From contig NZ_JBFTER010000003.1 of the NCBI RefSeq assembly GCF_047229345.1, positions 1 to 64,000 on the forward strand: DNA of 64,000 nt, given 5' to 3'. The position numbers and the translations under genes were made by a program. This DNA is from Cellulomonas_A sp047229345 (GTDB lineage Bacteria > Actinomycetota > Actinomycetes > Actinomycetales > Cellulomonadaceae). The notes beneath the pieces were generated by a model. The model did not search any database, was not told the DNA's origin, and worked only from the letters and a program-made list of their open reading frames with translations. Positions 9,348 through 18,087 of the stretch are shown piece after piece (position 1 is the stretch's first letter; every line of letters begins with the position of its first letter).

Positions 9348-10172
9348 TCAGCCGCCTGCCGGTCGCCGCGCGATCTGCGTGTTGGAGACCTGGGCGCGCG
9401 GGCGGACCACGAGCGTGTCGATGTTGACGTGGTGCGGGCGGGTGAGGGCGAACGTGATGACGTCGGCGACGTCCTCCGCGAGCAGCGGCTCGTAGCCCTC
9501 GTAGATCGTGGCGGCGCGCTCGGCGTCCCCACCGAAGCGCACGAGCGAGAACTCCTCGGTCGCGACGTTGCCGGGCGCGACGTCGATGACCCGGACGGGC
9601 TCGCCGATGAGCTCGAGCCGCAGCGTCGTCGTGAGCATCCGCTCGGCGTGCTTGACGCCCGTGTACCCGCCACCGCCCTCGTAGGGCGCGATGCCCGCGG
9701 TCGAGGTGACGACGAGCACGTCGCCGCGACCGCTCGCGCGCAGCGCCGGGAGCAGGGCCTTCGTGATGCGCAGCGTCCCGAGCACGTTCGTCTCGTACAT
9801 CCAGCGCCAGCCCTCGACGTCGGCGTGCTCGACGCGGTCCAGCCCGAGCGCACCGCCCGCGTTGTTGACCAGCGAGGTCAGGCCGCCGGTCGCCTCGACG
9901 TGCGCGGTCAGCCGCGCGACGTCGTCGTCCGAGGTGATGTCGCACGCGAACGGCTCGGCACCCGTCTCCGCCGCGAGCGCCTCGAGCCGGTCGGCGCGGC
10001 GCGCGACGGCGACGACGTCCCAGCCCTCGGCGCGCAGCCGGCGCACCGTCGCCGCCCCGATCCCCGACGAGGCCCCGGTGACGACGGCGCGCAGCCGCGT
10101 CGTGCTCGGTGCGCCGTCCGCGGTCTCCCCGGTCGTGCCCTGCGTCGTGCCGTCCGTCCCCGTCGTGCTCAC
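9348..10172 (-). CDS. Short-chain dehydrogenase/reductase (SDR), YdfG/3-hydroxypropionate type
   Basis: NAD(P)-dependent oxidoreductase of 274 residues. A Ser/Thr/Gly tail of about 27 residues precedes the Rossmann motif VVTGASSGIGAATV. NNAG is visible, as are the catalytic Ser in VVTSTAG and the YTGVKH motif (Tyr and Lys of the YxxxK pair). The Arg after the second strand (VARRADR) suggests NADP(H). It resembles the YdfG/malonic semialdehyde reductase group. As the last gene of the pyrimidine operon and overlapping the aminotransferase by GTGA, it probably reduces the malonate semialdehyde made from beta-alanine to 3-hydroxypropionate. Substrate is inferred from context. Confidence 0.85.
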   Translation of the reverse strand: MSTTGTDGTTQGTTGETADGAPSTTRLRAVVTGASSGIGAATVRRLRAEGWDVVAVARRADRLEALAAETGAEPFACDITSDDDVARLTAHVEATGGLTSLVNNAGGALGLDRVEHADVEGWRWMYETNVLGTLRITKALLPALRASGRGDVLVVTSTAGIAPYEGGGGYTGVKHAERMLTTTLRLELIGEPVRVIDVAPGNVATEEFSLVRFGGDAERAATIYEGYEPLLAEDVADVITFALTRPHHVNIDTLVVRPRAQVSNTQIARRPAGG

Positions 10173-11518
10173 AGCTCTCCCTCGATCACGGTCAGTGCCT
10201 CGTCGTACACGGCCAGCGCCCGCGCCACCTCGTCGTCCGTGACGACGCACGGCGGCACCACGTGCAGCCGGTTGTCGGCGAGGAACGGCAGCAGGTCGCG
10301 GGCCATCATCTCCGACTTCAGGCGGCCCATGAGCGCGGGGGCCAGCGGCTCGCGGGTCGCCGGGTCCGCGACGAGCTCGAGCGCCCAGAAGACCCCGAGC
10401 CCGCGCACCTCCCCGATCACGGGGTGGCGGTCCGCGAGCGCGGCGAGCCCGGGTGCCAGCACGTCGGTGCCGATGCGCGCGGCGTTCTCGACGAGGTGCT
10501 CGCGCTCCATCGTCTCGAGGGTCGCGACGACGGCCGCCATCGCGAGCGGGTGGCCCGAGTAGGTGAGGCCGCCCGGGAACACGCGGTCGTCGAAGGTCGC
10601 CGCGATCTCGTCGGAGATGAGGACGCCGCCCGCGGGCACATAGCCGGAGTTGACCCCCTTCGCGAACGTCACGAGGTCGGGGCGCACCCCCCAGTGGTCG
10701 AGCGCGAGCCACGCGCCCGTGCGGCCGAAGCCCGACATGACCTCGTCGAGGATCAGCAGGACGCCGTAGCGGTCGCACAGCGCTCGCACCCCGGCGAGGT
10801 AGCCGTCGGGCGGCACGAGCACCCCGCCGGTCCCGACCACCGTCTCGAGCAGCACCGCGGCGACGGACGCGGGCCCCTCGCACTGGAGCACCCGCTCGAG
10901 GTGGTGCAGCGCGCGCTCGGACTCCTCCTCGGGCGTGCTCGCCCAGAACTCACTGCGGTAGAGGTAGGGCCCGAACGCGTGCACGTGACCGCGCGCGAAC
11001 TCGTTGGGCACGCGGCGCCAGTCCCCCGTCGCGACGACCGCCGCACCGGTGTTGCCGTGGTACGACCGGTACAGCGAGACGACCTTGTCACGGCCCGTGT
11101 GCAGGCGAGCGAGCCGGATCGCGTTCTCGTTGGCGTCGGCGCCGCCATTGGTGAAGAACACCTTGTGCATGCCCGCGGGTGCGTGCGCGACGACCGCCCG
11201 CGCCGCGAGCCCGCGCGTGAGGTTCGCGGTCGCCGGAGCGACGGTCGGGAGCAGGTCGGCCTGCATCTGGATCGCCTCGACGACCGCGGGGTGGCCGTGA
11301 CCGATGTTGGTGTTGACGAGCTGGCTCGAGAAGTCGAGGTAGCGGCGGCCCGCGTGGTCCCACACCTCGCAGCCCGAGCCGCCCGCGACGACGAACGGCG
11401 TGAGCGCGCCCTGCGCCGACCACGAGTGGAAGACGTGCGCGCGGTCGAGCTCGGCGGCACGCACGTCGTCGGGGTGCGGTGCGAGGTCCGGCTGGGGTGC
11501 CGGCGGTGCAGCGGTCAT
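10169..11518 (-). CDS. Class III (omega) aminotransferase, probable beta-alanine transaminase
   Basis: PLP enzyme of 449 residues moving the amino group of an omega-amino acid to an oxo-acid. Motifs: NTNIGHGHP near residue 70, FFTNGGADANENAIRLAR, SYHGNT, the LILDEVMSGFGRTG helix with the PLP-ring Asp, and the Schiff-base Lys in TFAKGVNSGYVPAGG. In the reductive pyrimidine pathway the end products are beta-alanine (uracil) or beta-aminoisobutyrate (thymine), which this enzyme would deaminate to semialdehydes. ATG start at 11518. The gene follows the substrate-binding protein after a strong hairpin and overlaps the SDR gene. Confidence 0.88.
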   Translation of the reverse strand: MTAAPPAPQPDLAPHPDDVRAAELDRAHVFHSWSAQGALTPFVVAGGSGCEVWDHAGRRYLDFSSQLVNTNIGHGHPAVVEAIQMQADLLPTVAPATANLTRGLAARAVVAHAPAGMHKVFFTNGGADANENAIRLARLHTGRDKVVSLYRSYHGNTGAAVVATGDWRRVPNEFARGHVHAFGPYLYRSEFWASTPEEESERALHHLERVLQCEGPASVAAVLLETVVGTGGVLVPPDGYLAGVRALCDRYGVLLILDEVMSGFGRTGAWLALDHWGVRPDLVTFAKGVNSGYVPAGGVLISDEIAATFDDRVFPGGLTYSGHPLAMAAVVATLETMEREHLVENAARIGTDVLAPGLAALADRHPVIGEVRGLGVFWALELVADPATREPLAPALMGRLKSEMMARDLLPFLADNRLHVVPPCVVTDDEVARALAVYDEALTVIEGEL

Positions 11519-11623
11519 GGCGGGACGCCTTCCTGGTCGCGGTGGTGCGTCGTCCGTGGTGGGTCGTGCGGGGTGGCGCGTGCGGGGCCGGACCGGTGCG
11601 GGGTGCGCCGGGCCGCCGAGCCG

Positions 11624-11667
11624 CCGGGGTGGGCGCGGACCGCGTGCAGGGCCCGCGCCCACCCCGG
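11624..11667 (-). terminator. Intercistronic hairpin after the binding-protein gene
   Basis: Perfect 15-bp inverted repeat, arms 11624-11638 and 11653-11667 (CCGGGGTGGGCGCGG with its complement), lying just past the stop of the substrate-binding protein gene. A partial terminator or 3' mRNA stabiliser that would give the binding protein more mRNA than the genes after it. Confidence 0.6.
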
Positions 11668-11675
11668 ACGGACGG

Positions 11676-12821
11676 TCAGGCGCCGCCGGGCTCGAGCGTC
11701 ACGTCGACGGGCTCGAAGTCGGCGCCCGTCACGTCGACACCCTCCTCCTCGAGCTCCTCGAGCGCCCGGTCGACGTACTCGTTGGTGAACGCCGGCTCGG
11801 CCGGCTCCTCGGAGATGATCGTCGCGCCCGTCTCGTTGGAGGTCGTCAGCGACATCTCGACGGTCGCGTCCCACGCGGCCTCGTCGATGTGCCCGATCCC
11901 GCCCGTGCTCGGCCAGATGAGCTTGTTGACCTCGTTGGTCATCCACAGCTGGTGGCTCGTGCCGAGGGTCGAGCCGGCCTCGGTCACGTGGTCCGCGGCC
12001 TCCTGCGGGTTGTCCCGTGCGAACGCCCAGCCGCGGATCGTAGCCTTGAGGAACTTCACCGTCGTCTCGGCGTACTCCTCGTCGTCCGCGAGGCGGCCCT
12101 GGTCCGCCCAGATCGCGTCCTGGAGCATCGCGGTGCCCTCCTCGTTCCAGTCGATGACCGTGAAGTCCTCGGGCTGGTAGAGCTCGCCGGTCTCCGGGTC
12201 CTCCGCCTCGAGCAGCTGCGCGTACTCGTTGTAGGTCATGGCCTGGGCCGCGTCGATGTCGCCCGCGAGGAACGCGTTCATGTCGAACGCCTGCTGCACG
12301 ATCTCGAAGTCCGTGACGCCGGCCTCGTTGAGGCCCGCGAAGAGCTCCCACTCGTTGCCGTAGCCCCAGCTGCCGATCTTCTTGCCCGCGAGGTCCTCGA
12401 CCGAGTCGATCCCCGAGTCGGCGAACGCGACCTGCAGCGTCGCGGACCGCTCGAAGATCTGCGCGACGTCGACGATGTCGGCGCCCTGCTCGATCGAGCC
12501 GAGCACCTTGGGCACCCAGGCGACGGCGTAGTCGACCTCGCCGTTCGCGAGGGCGTCCTGCGGGACGACGTCCCCGCCGCTCGGCAGGATCTCGACGTCC
12601 AGGCCCTCGTCGGCGTAGAAGCCCTCGGCGAGCGCCGCGTAGTAGCCGGCGAACTGCGCCTGCGTGAGCCACTGGAGCTGGAGCTTGACGGGCGTCATCC
12701 CGTTCGCGGACCCGCTGGCGCCCGCCTCGGGCTCGCTGTCGCCGGCGCAGCCCGCGAGCGTGAGCGCGGCCGTGAGCCCGAGCGCCGTCGCGGCCCACCG
12801 TGCGCGTGTGGTGTCCCTCAT
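11676..12821 (-). CDS. ABC transporter substrate-binding lipoprotein (NMT1/THI5 family)
   Basis: Membrane-anchored receptor of an importer. The signal peptide ends in lipobox TLAGC with Cys25 as the lipid-modified residue. The mature part is the NMT1/THI5-like fold (VKLQLQWLTQAQFAGYYAAL, then SGGDVVPQDALANGEVDYAV and LAGKKIGSWGYGNEWELFA), a pattern typical of receptors for pyrimidine precursors and related small heterocycles. It lies in an operon with hydantoin/pyrimidine enzymes, so the ligand is probably a pyrimidine, hydantoin or ureido compound. Ribosome site GGAAGG is seven bases before the ATG. Confidence 0.88.
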   Translation of the reverse strand: MRDTTRARWAATALGLTAALTLAGCAGDSEPEAGASGSANGMTPVKLQLQWLTQAQFAGYYAALAEGFYADEGLDVEILPSGGDVVPQDALANGEVDYAVAWVPKVLGSIEQGADIVDVAQIFERSATLQVAFADSGIDSVEDLAGKKIGSWGYGNEWELFAGLNEAGVTDFEIVQQAFDMNAFLAGDIDAAQAMTYNEYAQLLEAEDPETGELYQPEDFTVIDWNEEGTAMLQDAIWADQGRLADDEEYAETTVKFLKATIRGWAFARDNPQEAADHVTEAGSTLGTSHQLWMTNEVNKLIWPSTGGIGHIDEAAWDATVEMSLTTSNETGATIISEEPAEPAFTNEYVDRALEELEEEGVDVTGADFEPVDVTLEPGGA

Positions 12822-12945
12822 GTCATCGCCTTCCGTCGGTGTGCGTGGGGGCCGCCCCTGCCCCGGGCGGGGTCGTGCGGGGCCCTGCGTGCTGCGGTGA
12901 TCGACCGACCTGGCGACGTCGGCAGGTGGACCTCTGTGGTGGGCG

Positions 12946-13830
12946 TCAGCCCGGCGCCTGGTGCCGGGTCACGGCCCGCTCGGCGGCGAGCGTCGCGGCG
13001 TAGAAGACGAGCCCCACGACGATGCCGCCGACGACGTACGCCCAGGCGCGCGCGTAGTTGCTGCCTGCGGCGGCGGTCGTGATGAACGAGCCGATGCCCG
13101 AGCGGGGTCCGCCGAAGTACTCCGCGACGATCGCGGAGATGACGGCCAGCGACGACGCGAGGCGCAGGCCGGTGAAGACGAACGGCACGGCCGCGGGGAT
13201 CGTCACGGTGCGGGTCACCTGGCGCGGCGTCGCCGCGAGGACCCGCATGAGGTCCCGGTGCACCGGTCGGACCTGGCGCAGCCCGCGCAGCGAGTTCACG
13301 AACACCGGGACCGCCACCGCGAGCGCCGCGACGAGCTGGCGGGCGACCTCCGAGCTCGCGCCGTACATCGTGTAGAGCACCGGGGCGAGCGCGACGATCG
13401 GGACGACCGCGAGCGCCGCCACGAGCGGCCCGAGCAGCGCGTCGGCCGCCCGGGTGCGGGCCGCGAGCACCGCGAGGCCGATCCCGGCGAGCGAGCCGAG
13501 CACGAGCCCGACGAGCGCGTTCGTGCCGGTGACGAGCGCGGCGGCGGCGATCGCGGGCAGGAACGCGACCAGCTCGGCGCCGATCGTGGCCGGGCCGGGC
13601 AGCAGGTAGGCGGGGAGGTCGCCGAGCGTCACCGCGGCCTGCCACGCGCAGAGCGTCACGACGCCGAGGACGACGGGGGCCAGCACGCGCTGCGCCGTGT
13701 CGGCACGGGCCGCGACGGACACCGGGCGGCGCGGCGTGGCCCGCGTGCGGGGGCGGGGCAGGGTCGACGGTGGACGCGTCGCGTCGGGCGGCGCGGCGGT
13801 GCCGGCCGCGGGCGTCGCGGGCGCGCTCAC
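12946..13830 (-). CDS. ABC transporter permease (SsuC/TauC-like), first of two
   Basis: 294-residue inner-membrane permease with a 40-residue Pro/Arg-rich cytoplasmic start and about six hydrophobic spans. The EAA loop that touches the ATPase is visible near residues 200-220 (LMRVLAATPRQVTRTVTIPAAVPF). GTG start at 13830 overlaps the ATPase stop. A second permease is at 14633, so the channel is a heterodimer. This two-permease, one-ATPase, NMT1-receptor set matches pyrimidine/hydantoin import systems of actinobacteria in general layout. Confidence 0.9.
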   Translation of the reverse strand: MSAPATPAAGTAAPPDATRPPSTLPRPRTRATPRRPVSVAARADTAQRVLAPVVLGVVTLCAWQAAVTLGDLPAYLLPGPATIGAELVAFLPAIAAAALVTGTNALVGLVLGSLAGIGLAVLAARTRAADALLGPLVAALAVVPIVALAPVLYTMYGASSEVARQLVAALAVAVPVFVNSLRGLRQVRPVHRDLMRVLAATPRQVTRTVTIPAAVPFVFTGLRLASSLAVISAIVAEYFGGPRSGIGSFITTAAAGSNYARAWAYVVGGIVVGLVFYAATLAAERAVTRHQAPG

Positions 13831-14636
13831 GGGACGTCGACCCCGCGGGCCGGCACGAGCGCCCCGCCGTGCAGCGCCTCGCGCACCGCGGTGACGGCCG
13901 CGAAGTACGCGGTGTCCTCGCGCACGCCGTCCTCACGCCCGGCGGCCCGCCCGAGCCCGACGTCGACGACCGTGCGGATCCGGCCCGGGCGGGGCGACAT
14001 CACCACGACCCGGTCCGAGAGGAAGACCGCCTCGGGGATCGAGTGCGTGACGAACACGACGGCGGCCCGGGTCTCGGCGCAGATCCGCACGAGCTCGTTC
14101 TGCAGCCGCTCGCGGGTCATCTCGTCGAGCGCCCCGAACGGCTCGTCCATGAGCAGCAGGCTCGGCTCCTCGGCGAGCGCGCGGGCGATCGCGACCCGCT
14201 GCTGCATGCCGCCCGAGAGCTGGTCGGGGAAGTGGTCCGCGAAGTCGGTGAGCCCGACGAGCGCGAGCATCTCCTCGGCGCGGGCCCGCCGGGCGGCCTT
14301 GCCGGTCCCGTGCAGCGCGAGCGGCAGCTCGACGTTCGCGCGGACCGTGCGCCACGGCAGGAGGCCCGCCTGCTGGAACGCGATGCCGTAGTCGTGCGCG
14401 AGGCGGGCCTGCTCGGGGCTGCGGCCGAAGACCTCGATGGTCCCGGACGTCGGGGCGTCGAGGTCCGCGACGAGCCGCAGGAGCGTGCTCTTGCCGCAGC
14501 CGGACGGGCCGATGAGCGAGACGAACTCCCCCGCGGCGACGGCGAGGTCGACGTCGTCGAGCGCGGTCACGCTCGCGCCCCCGCTGCCCGGGAACACCCG
14601 GCTCACGCCCCGGACGTCGACCGCGACGGCGCTCAC
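13827..14636 (-). CDS. ABC transporter ATP-binding protein (SsuB/TauB-like)
   Basis: 269-residue ATPase energising the importer. Walker A GPSGCGKST near residue 45, Q-loop FQQAGLLPWRTV, signature LSGGMQQR, Walker B LLLMDEPFGALD, and the switch His in VFVTHSIPEA. Start GTG at 14636 overlapping the upstream permease stop; its own stop overlaps the next permease. A further 40 residues after the H-loop end in a region without clear features. Confidence 0.92.
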   Translation of the reverse strand: MSAVAVDVRGVSRVFPGSGGASVTALDDVDLAVAAGEFVSLIGPSGCGKSTLLRLVADLDAPTSGTIEVFGRSPEQARLAHDYGIAFQQAGLLPWRTVRANVELPLALHGTGKAARRARAEEMLALVGLTDFADHFPDQLSGGMQQRVAIARALAEEPSLLLMDEPFGALDEMTRERLQNELVRICAETRAAVVFVTHSIPEAVFLSDRVVVMSPRPGRIRTVVDVGLGRAAGREDGVREDTAYFAAVTAVREALHGGALVPARGVDVP

Positions 14637-15577
14637 GCGGGCACCTCGGCCCGGCGGTAGCGGCCCAGCGGGGCGCCGAGCAGCGCGACGGCGCCCGACG
14701 CCACGAGCCCGAGGGCGATCGCCCCGAAGATCGGCGCCCACGGCTTCGCGGGGTCGCTGCTCGCGAAGTTGGCCAGCTCGAGGATCATGCGTCCGACACC
14801 TCCGGGGAGTCCGGTCGAGACCTCGGCGACGACGGTCCCGACGACGGCGGCCGCGGCTGCGAGGCGCAGCGCGGGGAGCAGGTAGGGCACGGACGCGGGC
14901 AGGTGCAGGCGCACGAGCGCCTGCCACCACCCCGCGCCGTAGCTGGTGAGGAGCTCGCGGTGGATCGTGTCGGGCGACTGCAGCCCGCGCAGCGCCCCGA
15001 CCGCGACGGGGAAGAACGCGAGGTAGGACGCGATCACCGCGACCGACATCCAGCCCTGCCACTCGAACGAGCCGAGCTCGAGCTTCGAGCCCCACGACTT
15101 CACGAGCGGCGCGAGCGCGATGAGCGGGACCGTCTGGCTCAGCACGACGAACGGCAGCACCGCGCGCTCGGCGAGCCGGACGCGCTGCATGAGCACCGCG
15201 AGCGCGAGGCCCACGGTGACGCCGAGCACCCAGCCGACGGCCGCGACCCGCAGGCTCGCCGCGCACGCCTGCACGACGGCGACCCACAGCGCCGGGGCGC
15301 CGGCCGCGCCGGTCACCGGCTCGGCGAGCCGGGCGAGCATGTCCGTCACGTGCGGCATCGCGAGGTCGGACGTGCGCGGCAGGAGCCGCAGCTCCCCGAC
15401 GAGCCAGCCGTCGTCGGGCCCGAGGAGCTTGTAGCCCTCCCAGGCCGCGACCACGAGGGCGAGCGCCGCGAGACCGAGGCCGGCGCTGCGGGCCGGGCGC
15501 GCGACGGCGGCACCAGCCCGGCGCACCGCCGCCGGTCGCACCGCACCCGGTCGCACCGCACCCGGTCGCTCGCTCAC
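14633..15577 (-). CDS. ABC transporter permease, second of the pair
   Basis: 314 residues with about six spans and an EAA loop (LLTSYGAGWWQALVRLHLPASVPY near residue 230). The N-terminus holds a small repeated segment (PGAVRPGAVRPAAVR), produced by tandem copies of a seven- to eight-base GC repeat around 15530-15565. It pairs with the permease at 12946. GTG start at 15577 overlaps the LLM stop. Confidence 0.88.
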   Translation of the reverse strand: MSERPGAVRPGAVRPAAVRRAGAAVARPARSAGLGLAALALVVAAWEGYKLLGPDDGWLVGELRLLPRTSDLAMPHVTDMLARLAEPVTGAAGAPALWVAVVQACAASLRVAAVGWVLGVTVGLALAVLMQRVRLAERAVLPFVVLSQTVPLIALAPLVKSWGSKLELGSFEWQGWMSVAVIASYLAFFPVAVGALRGLQSPDTIHRELLTSYGAGWWQALVRLHLPASVPYLLPALRLAAAAAVVGTVVAEVSTGLPGGVGRMILELANFASSDPAKPWAPIFGAIALGLVASGAVALLGAPLGRYRRAEVPA

Positions 15578-16605
15578 GCGGTCGCCACGACGGTCTCGCG
15601 CAGCGCGGGGATGACGCGCTCGCCGTACATCCGCAGGGTCTCCTCCTTGTTGTCGTGCTGGAGGTAGCCGGCGAACTGCGTGACACCGAGCGCGCGCAGG
15701 GCCTCGAGCTTCTCGACGTGCTCGCGCGGGCTGCCGAGCAGGCAGAACCGCTCGACGATCTCGTCGGGCACGAAGTCCGCGTGGGTGTTCCCGGCGCGCC
15801 CGTGCTGGTTGTAGTCGTACCCCTGCCGGCCCTCGATGTAGTCCGTGAGGGCCTTCGGCACGGTCGACCCGGCGCCGTACTTCGTCACGATGTCCGCGAC
15901 GTGGTTGCCGACCATGCCGCCGAACCAGCGGCACTGCTCGCGCATGTGCGCCCGCTCGGCCGGGGAGTCGCCGTTGCCGACGTACATCGGGGCGGCGACG
16001 CAGAACTTCACCGTGTCGGGGTCCCGCCCGGCCTGCTCGGCGGCGTCCCGGACCGTGCGGATCATCCACGCGGCCACGTCGAGGTCCGCGAGCTGCAGGA
16101 TGAACCCGTCCCCCACCTCCCCGGTGAGCCTGAGCGCGAGCGGCCCGTACGCGGCGACCCACAGCTCGAGCGCGGAGCCGTGGCTCCACGGGAACCGGAC
16201 CTTCGCCCCGTTGACCTCGACCGCGCGGTCGTTCGCGAGCTCGCGGATCACGTGGATCGACTCGCGCAGCGTGGCGAGGTTCGACGGCCGCCCGTTGAGC
16301 GTCCGCACCGCCGAGTCCCCGCGCCCGATGCCGCACACGGTCCGGTTGCCGTACATCTCGTTGAGCGTCGCGAACAGCGACGCCAGCACGGTCCAGTCCC
16401 GCGTCGCGGGGTTCGTGACCATCGGGCCGACGACCACCTTGCGCGTCGCGGCCAGGATCGCGGAGTAGATGACGAACGGCTCCTGCCACAGCAGGTGCGA
16501 GTCGAACGTCCACACGTAGTCGAAGCCGTGCGTCTCCGCCTGGCGCGCGAGCTCGACGGTGCGCGAGGCCGGGGGGTTCGTCTGCAGGACGACGCCGAAG
16601 TCCAT
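15574..16605 (-). CDS. LLM-class oxidoreductase, probably F420-dependent, in the pyrimidine operon
   Basis: 343-residue luciferase-like TIM barrel. It starts MDFGVVLQTNPPASRTVELA and has GFDYVWTFDSHLLWQEPFV, GPMVTNPATRDWTVLASLFATLNEMYGNRTVCGIGRGDSA (flavin/F420 phosphate region) and a long C-terminal part ending ALRETVVATA. It resembles the F420-associated CPS_4094-like group of LLM proteins found beside hydantoinases. ATG start at 16605, 17 bases after hydA, coupled to the permease. The reaction is unknown. Its place suggests reduction or oxidation of a pyrimidine ring compound. An FMN-dependent role like RutA cannot be excluded. Confidence 0.85.
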   Translation of the reverse strand: MDFGVVLQTNPPASRTVELARQAETHGFDYVWTFDSHLLWQEPFVIYSAILAATRKVVVGPMVTNPATRDWTVLASLFATLNEMYGNRTVCGIGRGDSAVRTLNGRPSNLATLRESIHVIRELANDRAVEVNGAKVRFPWSHGSALELWVAAYGPLALRLTGEVGDGFILQLADLDVAAWMIRTVRDAAEQAGRDPDTVKFCVAAPMYVGNGDSPAERAHMREQCRWFGGMVGNHVADIVTKYGAGSTVPKALTDYIEGRQGYDYNQHGRAGNTHADFVPDEIVERFCLLGSPREHVEKLEALRALGVTQFAGYLQHDNKEETLRMYGERVIPALRETVVATA

Positions 16606-16622
16606 GGGGTGCTCCGTTCGGG

Positions 16623-18041
16623 TCAGATGAGGTACTGCGACAGCTCGCGCCGGACGTAGCGGCCGTGCCCGGCGCGCCCGTGGAACTCGCCGCCGTCGAC
16701 GACGACCGACCCGCGCGAGAGGACCGTGTCGACGTGCCCGTCGACCTCGAAGCCCTCCCAGGCCGAGTAGTCCATCTGCATGTGGTGGGTCTTCCCGAGC
16801 CCGATCGACGTGTGGCCGGCGGGGTCGTAGACGACGAGGTCGGCGTCCGCGCCGGGGGCGATCACGCCCTTGCGCCCGTACATGCCGAACATCCGCGCGG
16901 GCGTCGTCGAGCAGATCTCGACCCACCGCTCGAGGGTGATCTCGCCCGTGACGACGCCCTGGTAGAGCAGGTCGAGGCGGTGCTCGACCGAGCCGATGCC
17001 GTTGGGGATCTTCGAGAAGTCGCCCACGCCCAGCTGCTTCTGGGTCAGGCAGAACGGGCAGTGGTCGGTCGAGACGAGCTGCAGGTCGTTGGTGCGCAGC
17101 GCGCGCCACATGTGGTCCTGGTGGCGCTCGGCCCGCGAGCGCAGCGGCGTCGAGCACACCCACTTCGCGCCGTCGAAGCCCGGCGCCCCGAGCTGCTCCT
17201 CGAGCGAGAGGTACAGGTACTGCGGGCACGTCTCGCCGAACACGTTCTGACCCTCGTCACGGGCGAGCGCGATCTGGTGCGCGGCCTGCTTCGCCGAGAC
17301 GTGCACGACGTACAGCGGGGCGCCCGTGAGGTTCGCGAGCATGATCGCGCGGTGCGTCGCCTCGGCCTCCGCCTGCCAGGGCCGGGTGAGCCCGTGGAAC
17401 ACCGGGTCGGTGTCGCCGCGGGCGAGCGACTGCTGCACCAGGAGGTCGATGACCGAGCCGTTCTCGGCGTGCATCATGATCATCGAGCCGTTCGAGGCGG
17501 CCTTCTGCATGGCCTTGACGATCTGGCCGTCGTCGGACAGGAACACGCCCTTGTAAGCCATGAAGAGCTTGAAGCTCGACACGCCCTCCGCGACGAGCTC
17601 GTCCATCGCGGCGAGCGAGGAGTCCTGCACGTCGCTGAGGATCTGGTGGAACCCGTAGTCGATCGCGCACGCCCCGGCGGCCTTGTCCTGCCACAGCGCG
17701 TACTGCTCGAGCGGGTTCTCCCCCGCGTACTGCACGACGAAGTCGACGATCGTCGTCGTGCCTCCCCACGCGGCCGCCCTGGTGCCGGTCTCGAAGGTGT
17801 CGGAGGCGGACGTGCCGCCGAACGGCATCTCCATGTGCGTGTGCGCGTCGATGCCGCCGGGGATGACGTACTTCCCGGTCGCGTCGACCACGCGGTCGAC
17901 CGAGGCGGCGAGGTCGTGGCCGAGCAGCGTCGAGCCGGGCGCCAGGACGGCGGCGATCTGCTCGCCGTCGACGAGCACGTCGGCGGCGCCGCGGCCGGTC
18001 GCGTTCACGACGGTGCCGCCGGTGATCAGGGTCGTGCTCAT
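16623..18041 (-). CDS. hydA: Dihydropyrimidinase / D-hydantoinase
   Basis: Zinc amidohydrolase opening the ring of dihydrouracil, dihydrothymine or 5-substituted hydantoins to N-carbamoyl products. 472 residues, the usual length. Metal ligands are visible as H67 and H69 (GGIDAHTHMEMPFGG), the carbamylated Lys158 in SSFKLFMAYKG, His in MMHAENG and VVHVSAK, and Asp in LVSTDHCPF. ATG start at 18041, 46 bases after the nitrilase gene. Second gene of the operon. Confidence 0.95.
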   Translation of the reverse strand: MSTTLITGGTVVNATGRGAADVLVDGEQIAAVLAPGSTLLGHDLAASVDRVVDATGKYVIPGGIDAHTHMEMPFGGTSASDTFETGTRAAAWGGTTTIVDFVVQYAGENPLEQYALWQDKAAGACAIDYGFHQILSDVQDSSLAAMDELVAEGVSSFKLFMAYKGVFLSDDGQIVKAMQKAASNGSMIMMHAENGSVIDLLVQQSLARGDTDPVFHGLTRPWQAEAEATHRAIMLANLTGAPLYVVHVSAKQAAHQIALARDEGQNVFGETCPQYLYLSLEEQLGAPGFDGAKWVCSTPLRSRAERHQDHMWRALRTNDLQLVSTDHCPFCLTQKQLGVGDFSKIPNGIGSVEHRLDLLYQGVVTGEITLERWVEICSTTPARMFGMYGRKGVIAPGADADLVVYDPAGHTSIGLGKTHHMQMDYSAWEGFEVDGHVDTVLSRGSVVVDGGEFHGRAGHGRYVRRELSQYLI

Positions 18042-18087
18042 GCGGGACGTCCTCTCCGGGGGCGCGGGGCCGGCACGGGGGCCGCGG

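Noticed and set aside
9348..10883. Longer forms of the SDR, permease, ATPase and ClpX proteins that read far upstream
   Set aside because: The extra residues are Arg/Ala-rich and overlap the preceding real gene. The GTGA-overlapping starts give family-length proteins.
15530..15570. GC repeat at the permease N-terminus as a mobile or regulatory repeat
   Set aside because: It is a small in-frame tandem duplication within coding DNA (PGAVR/PAAVR), with no other copies seen.
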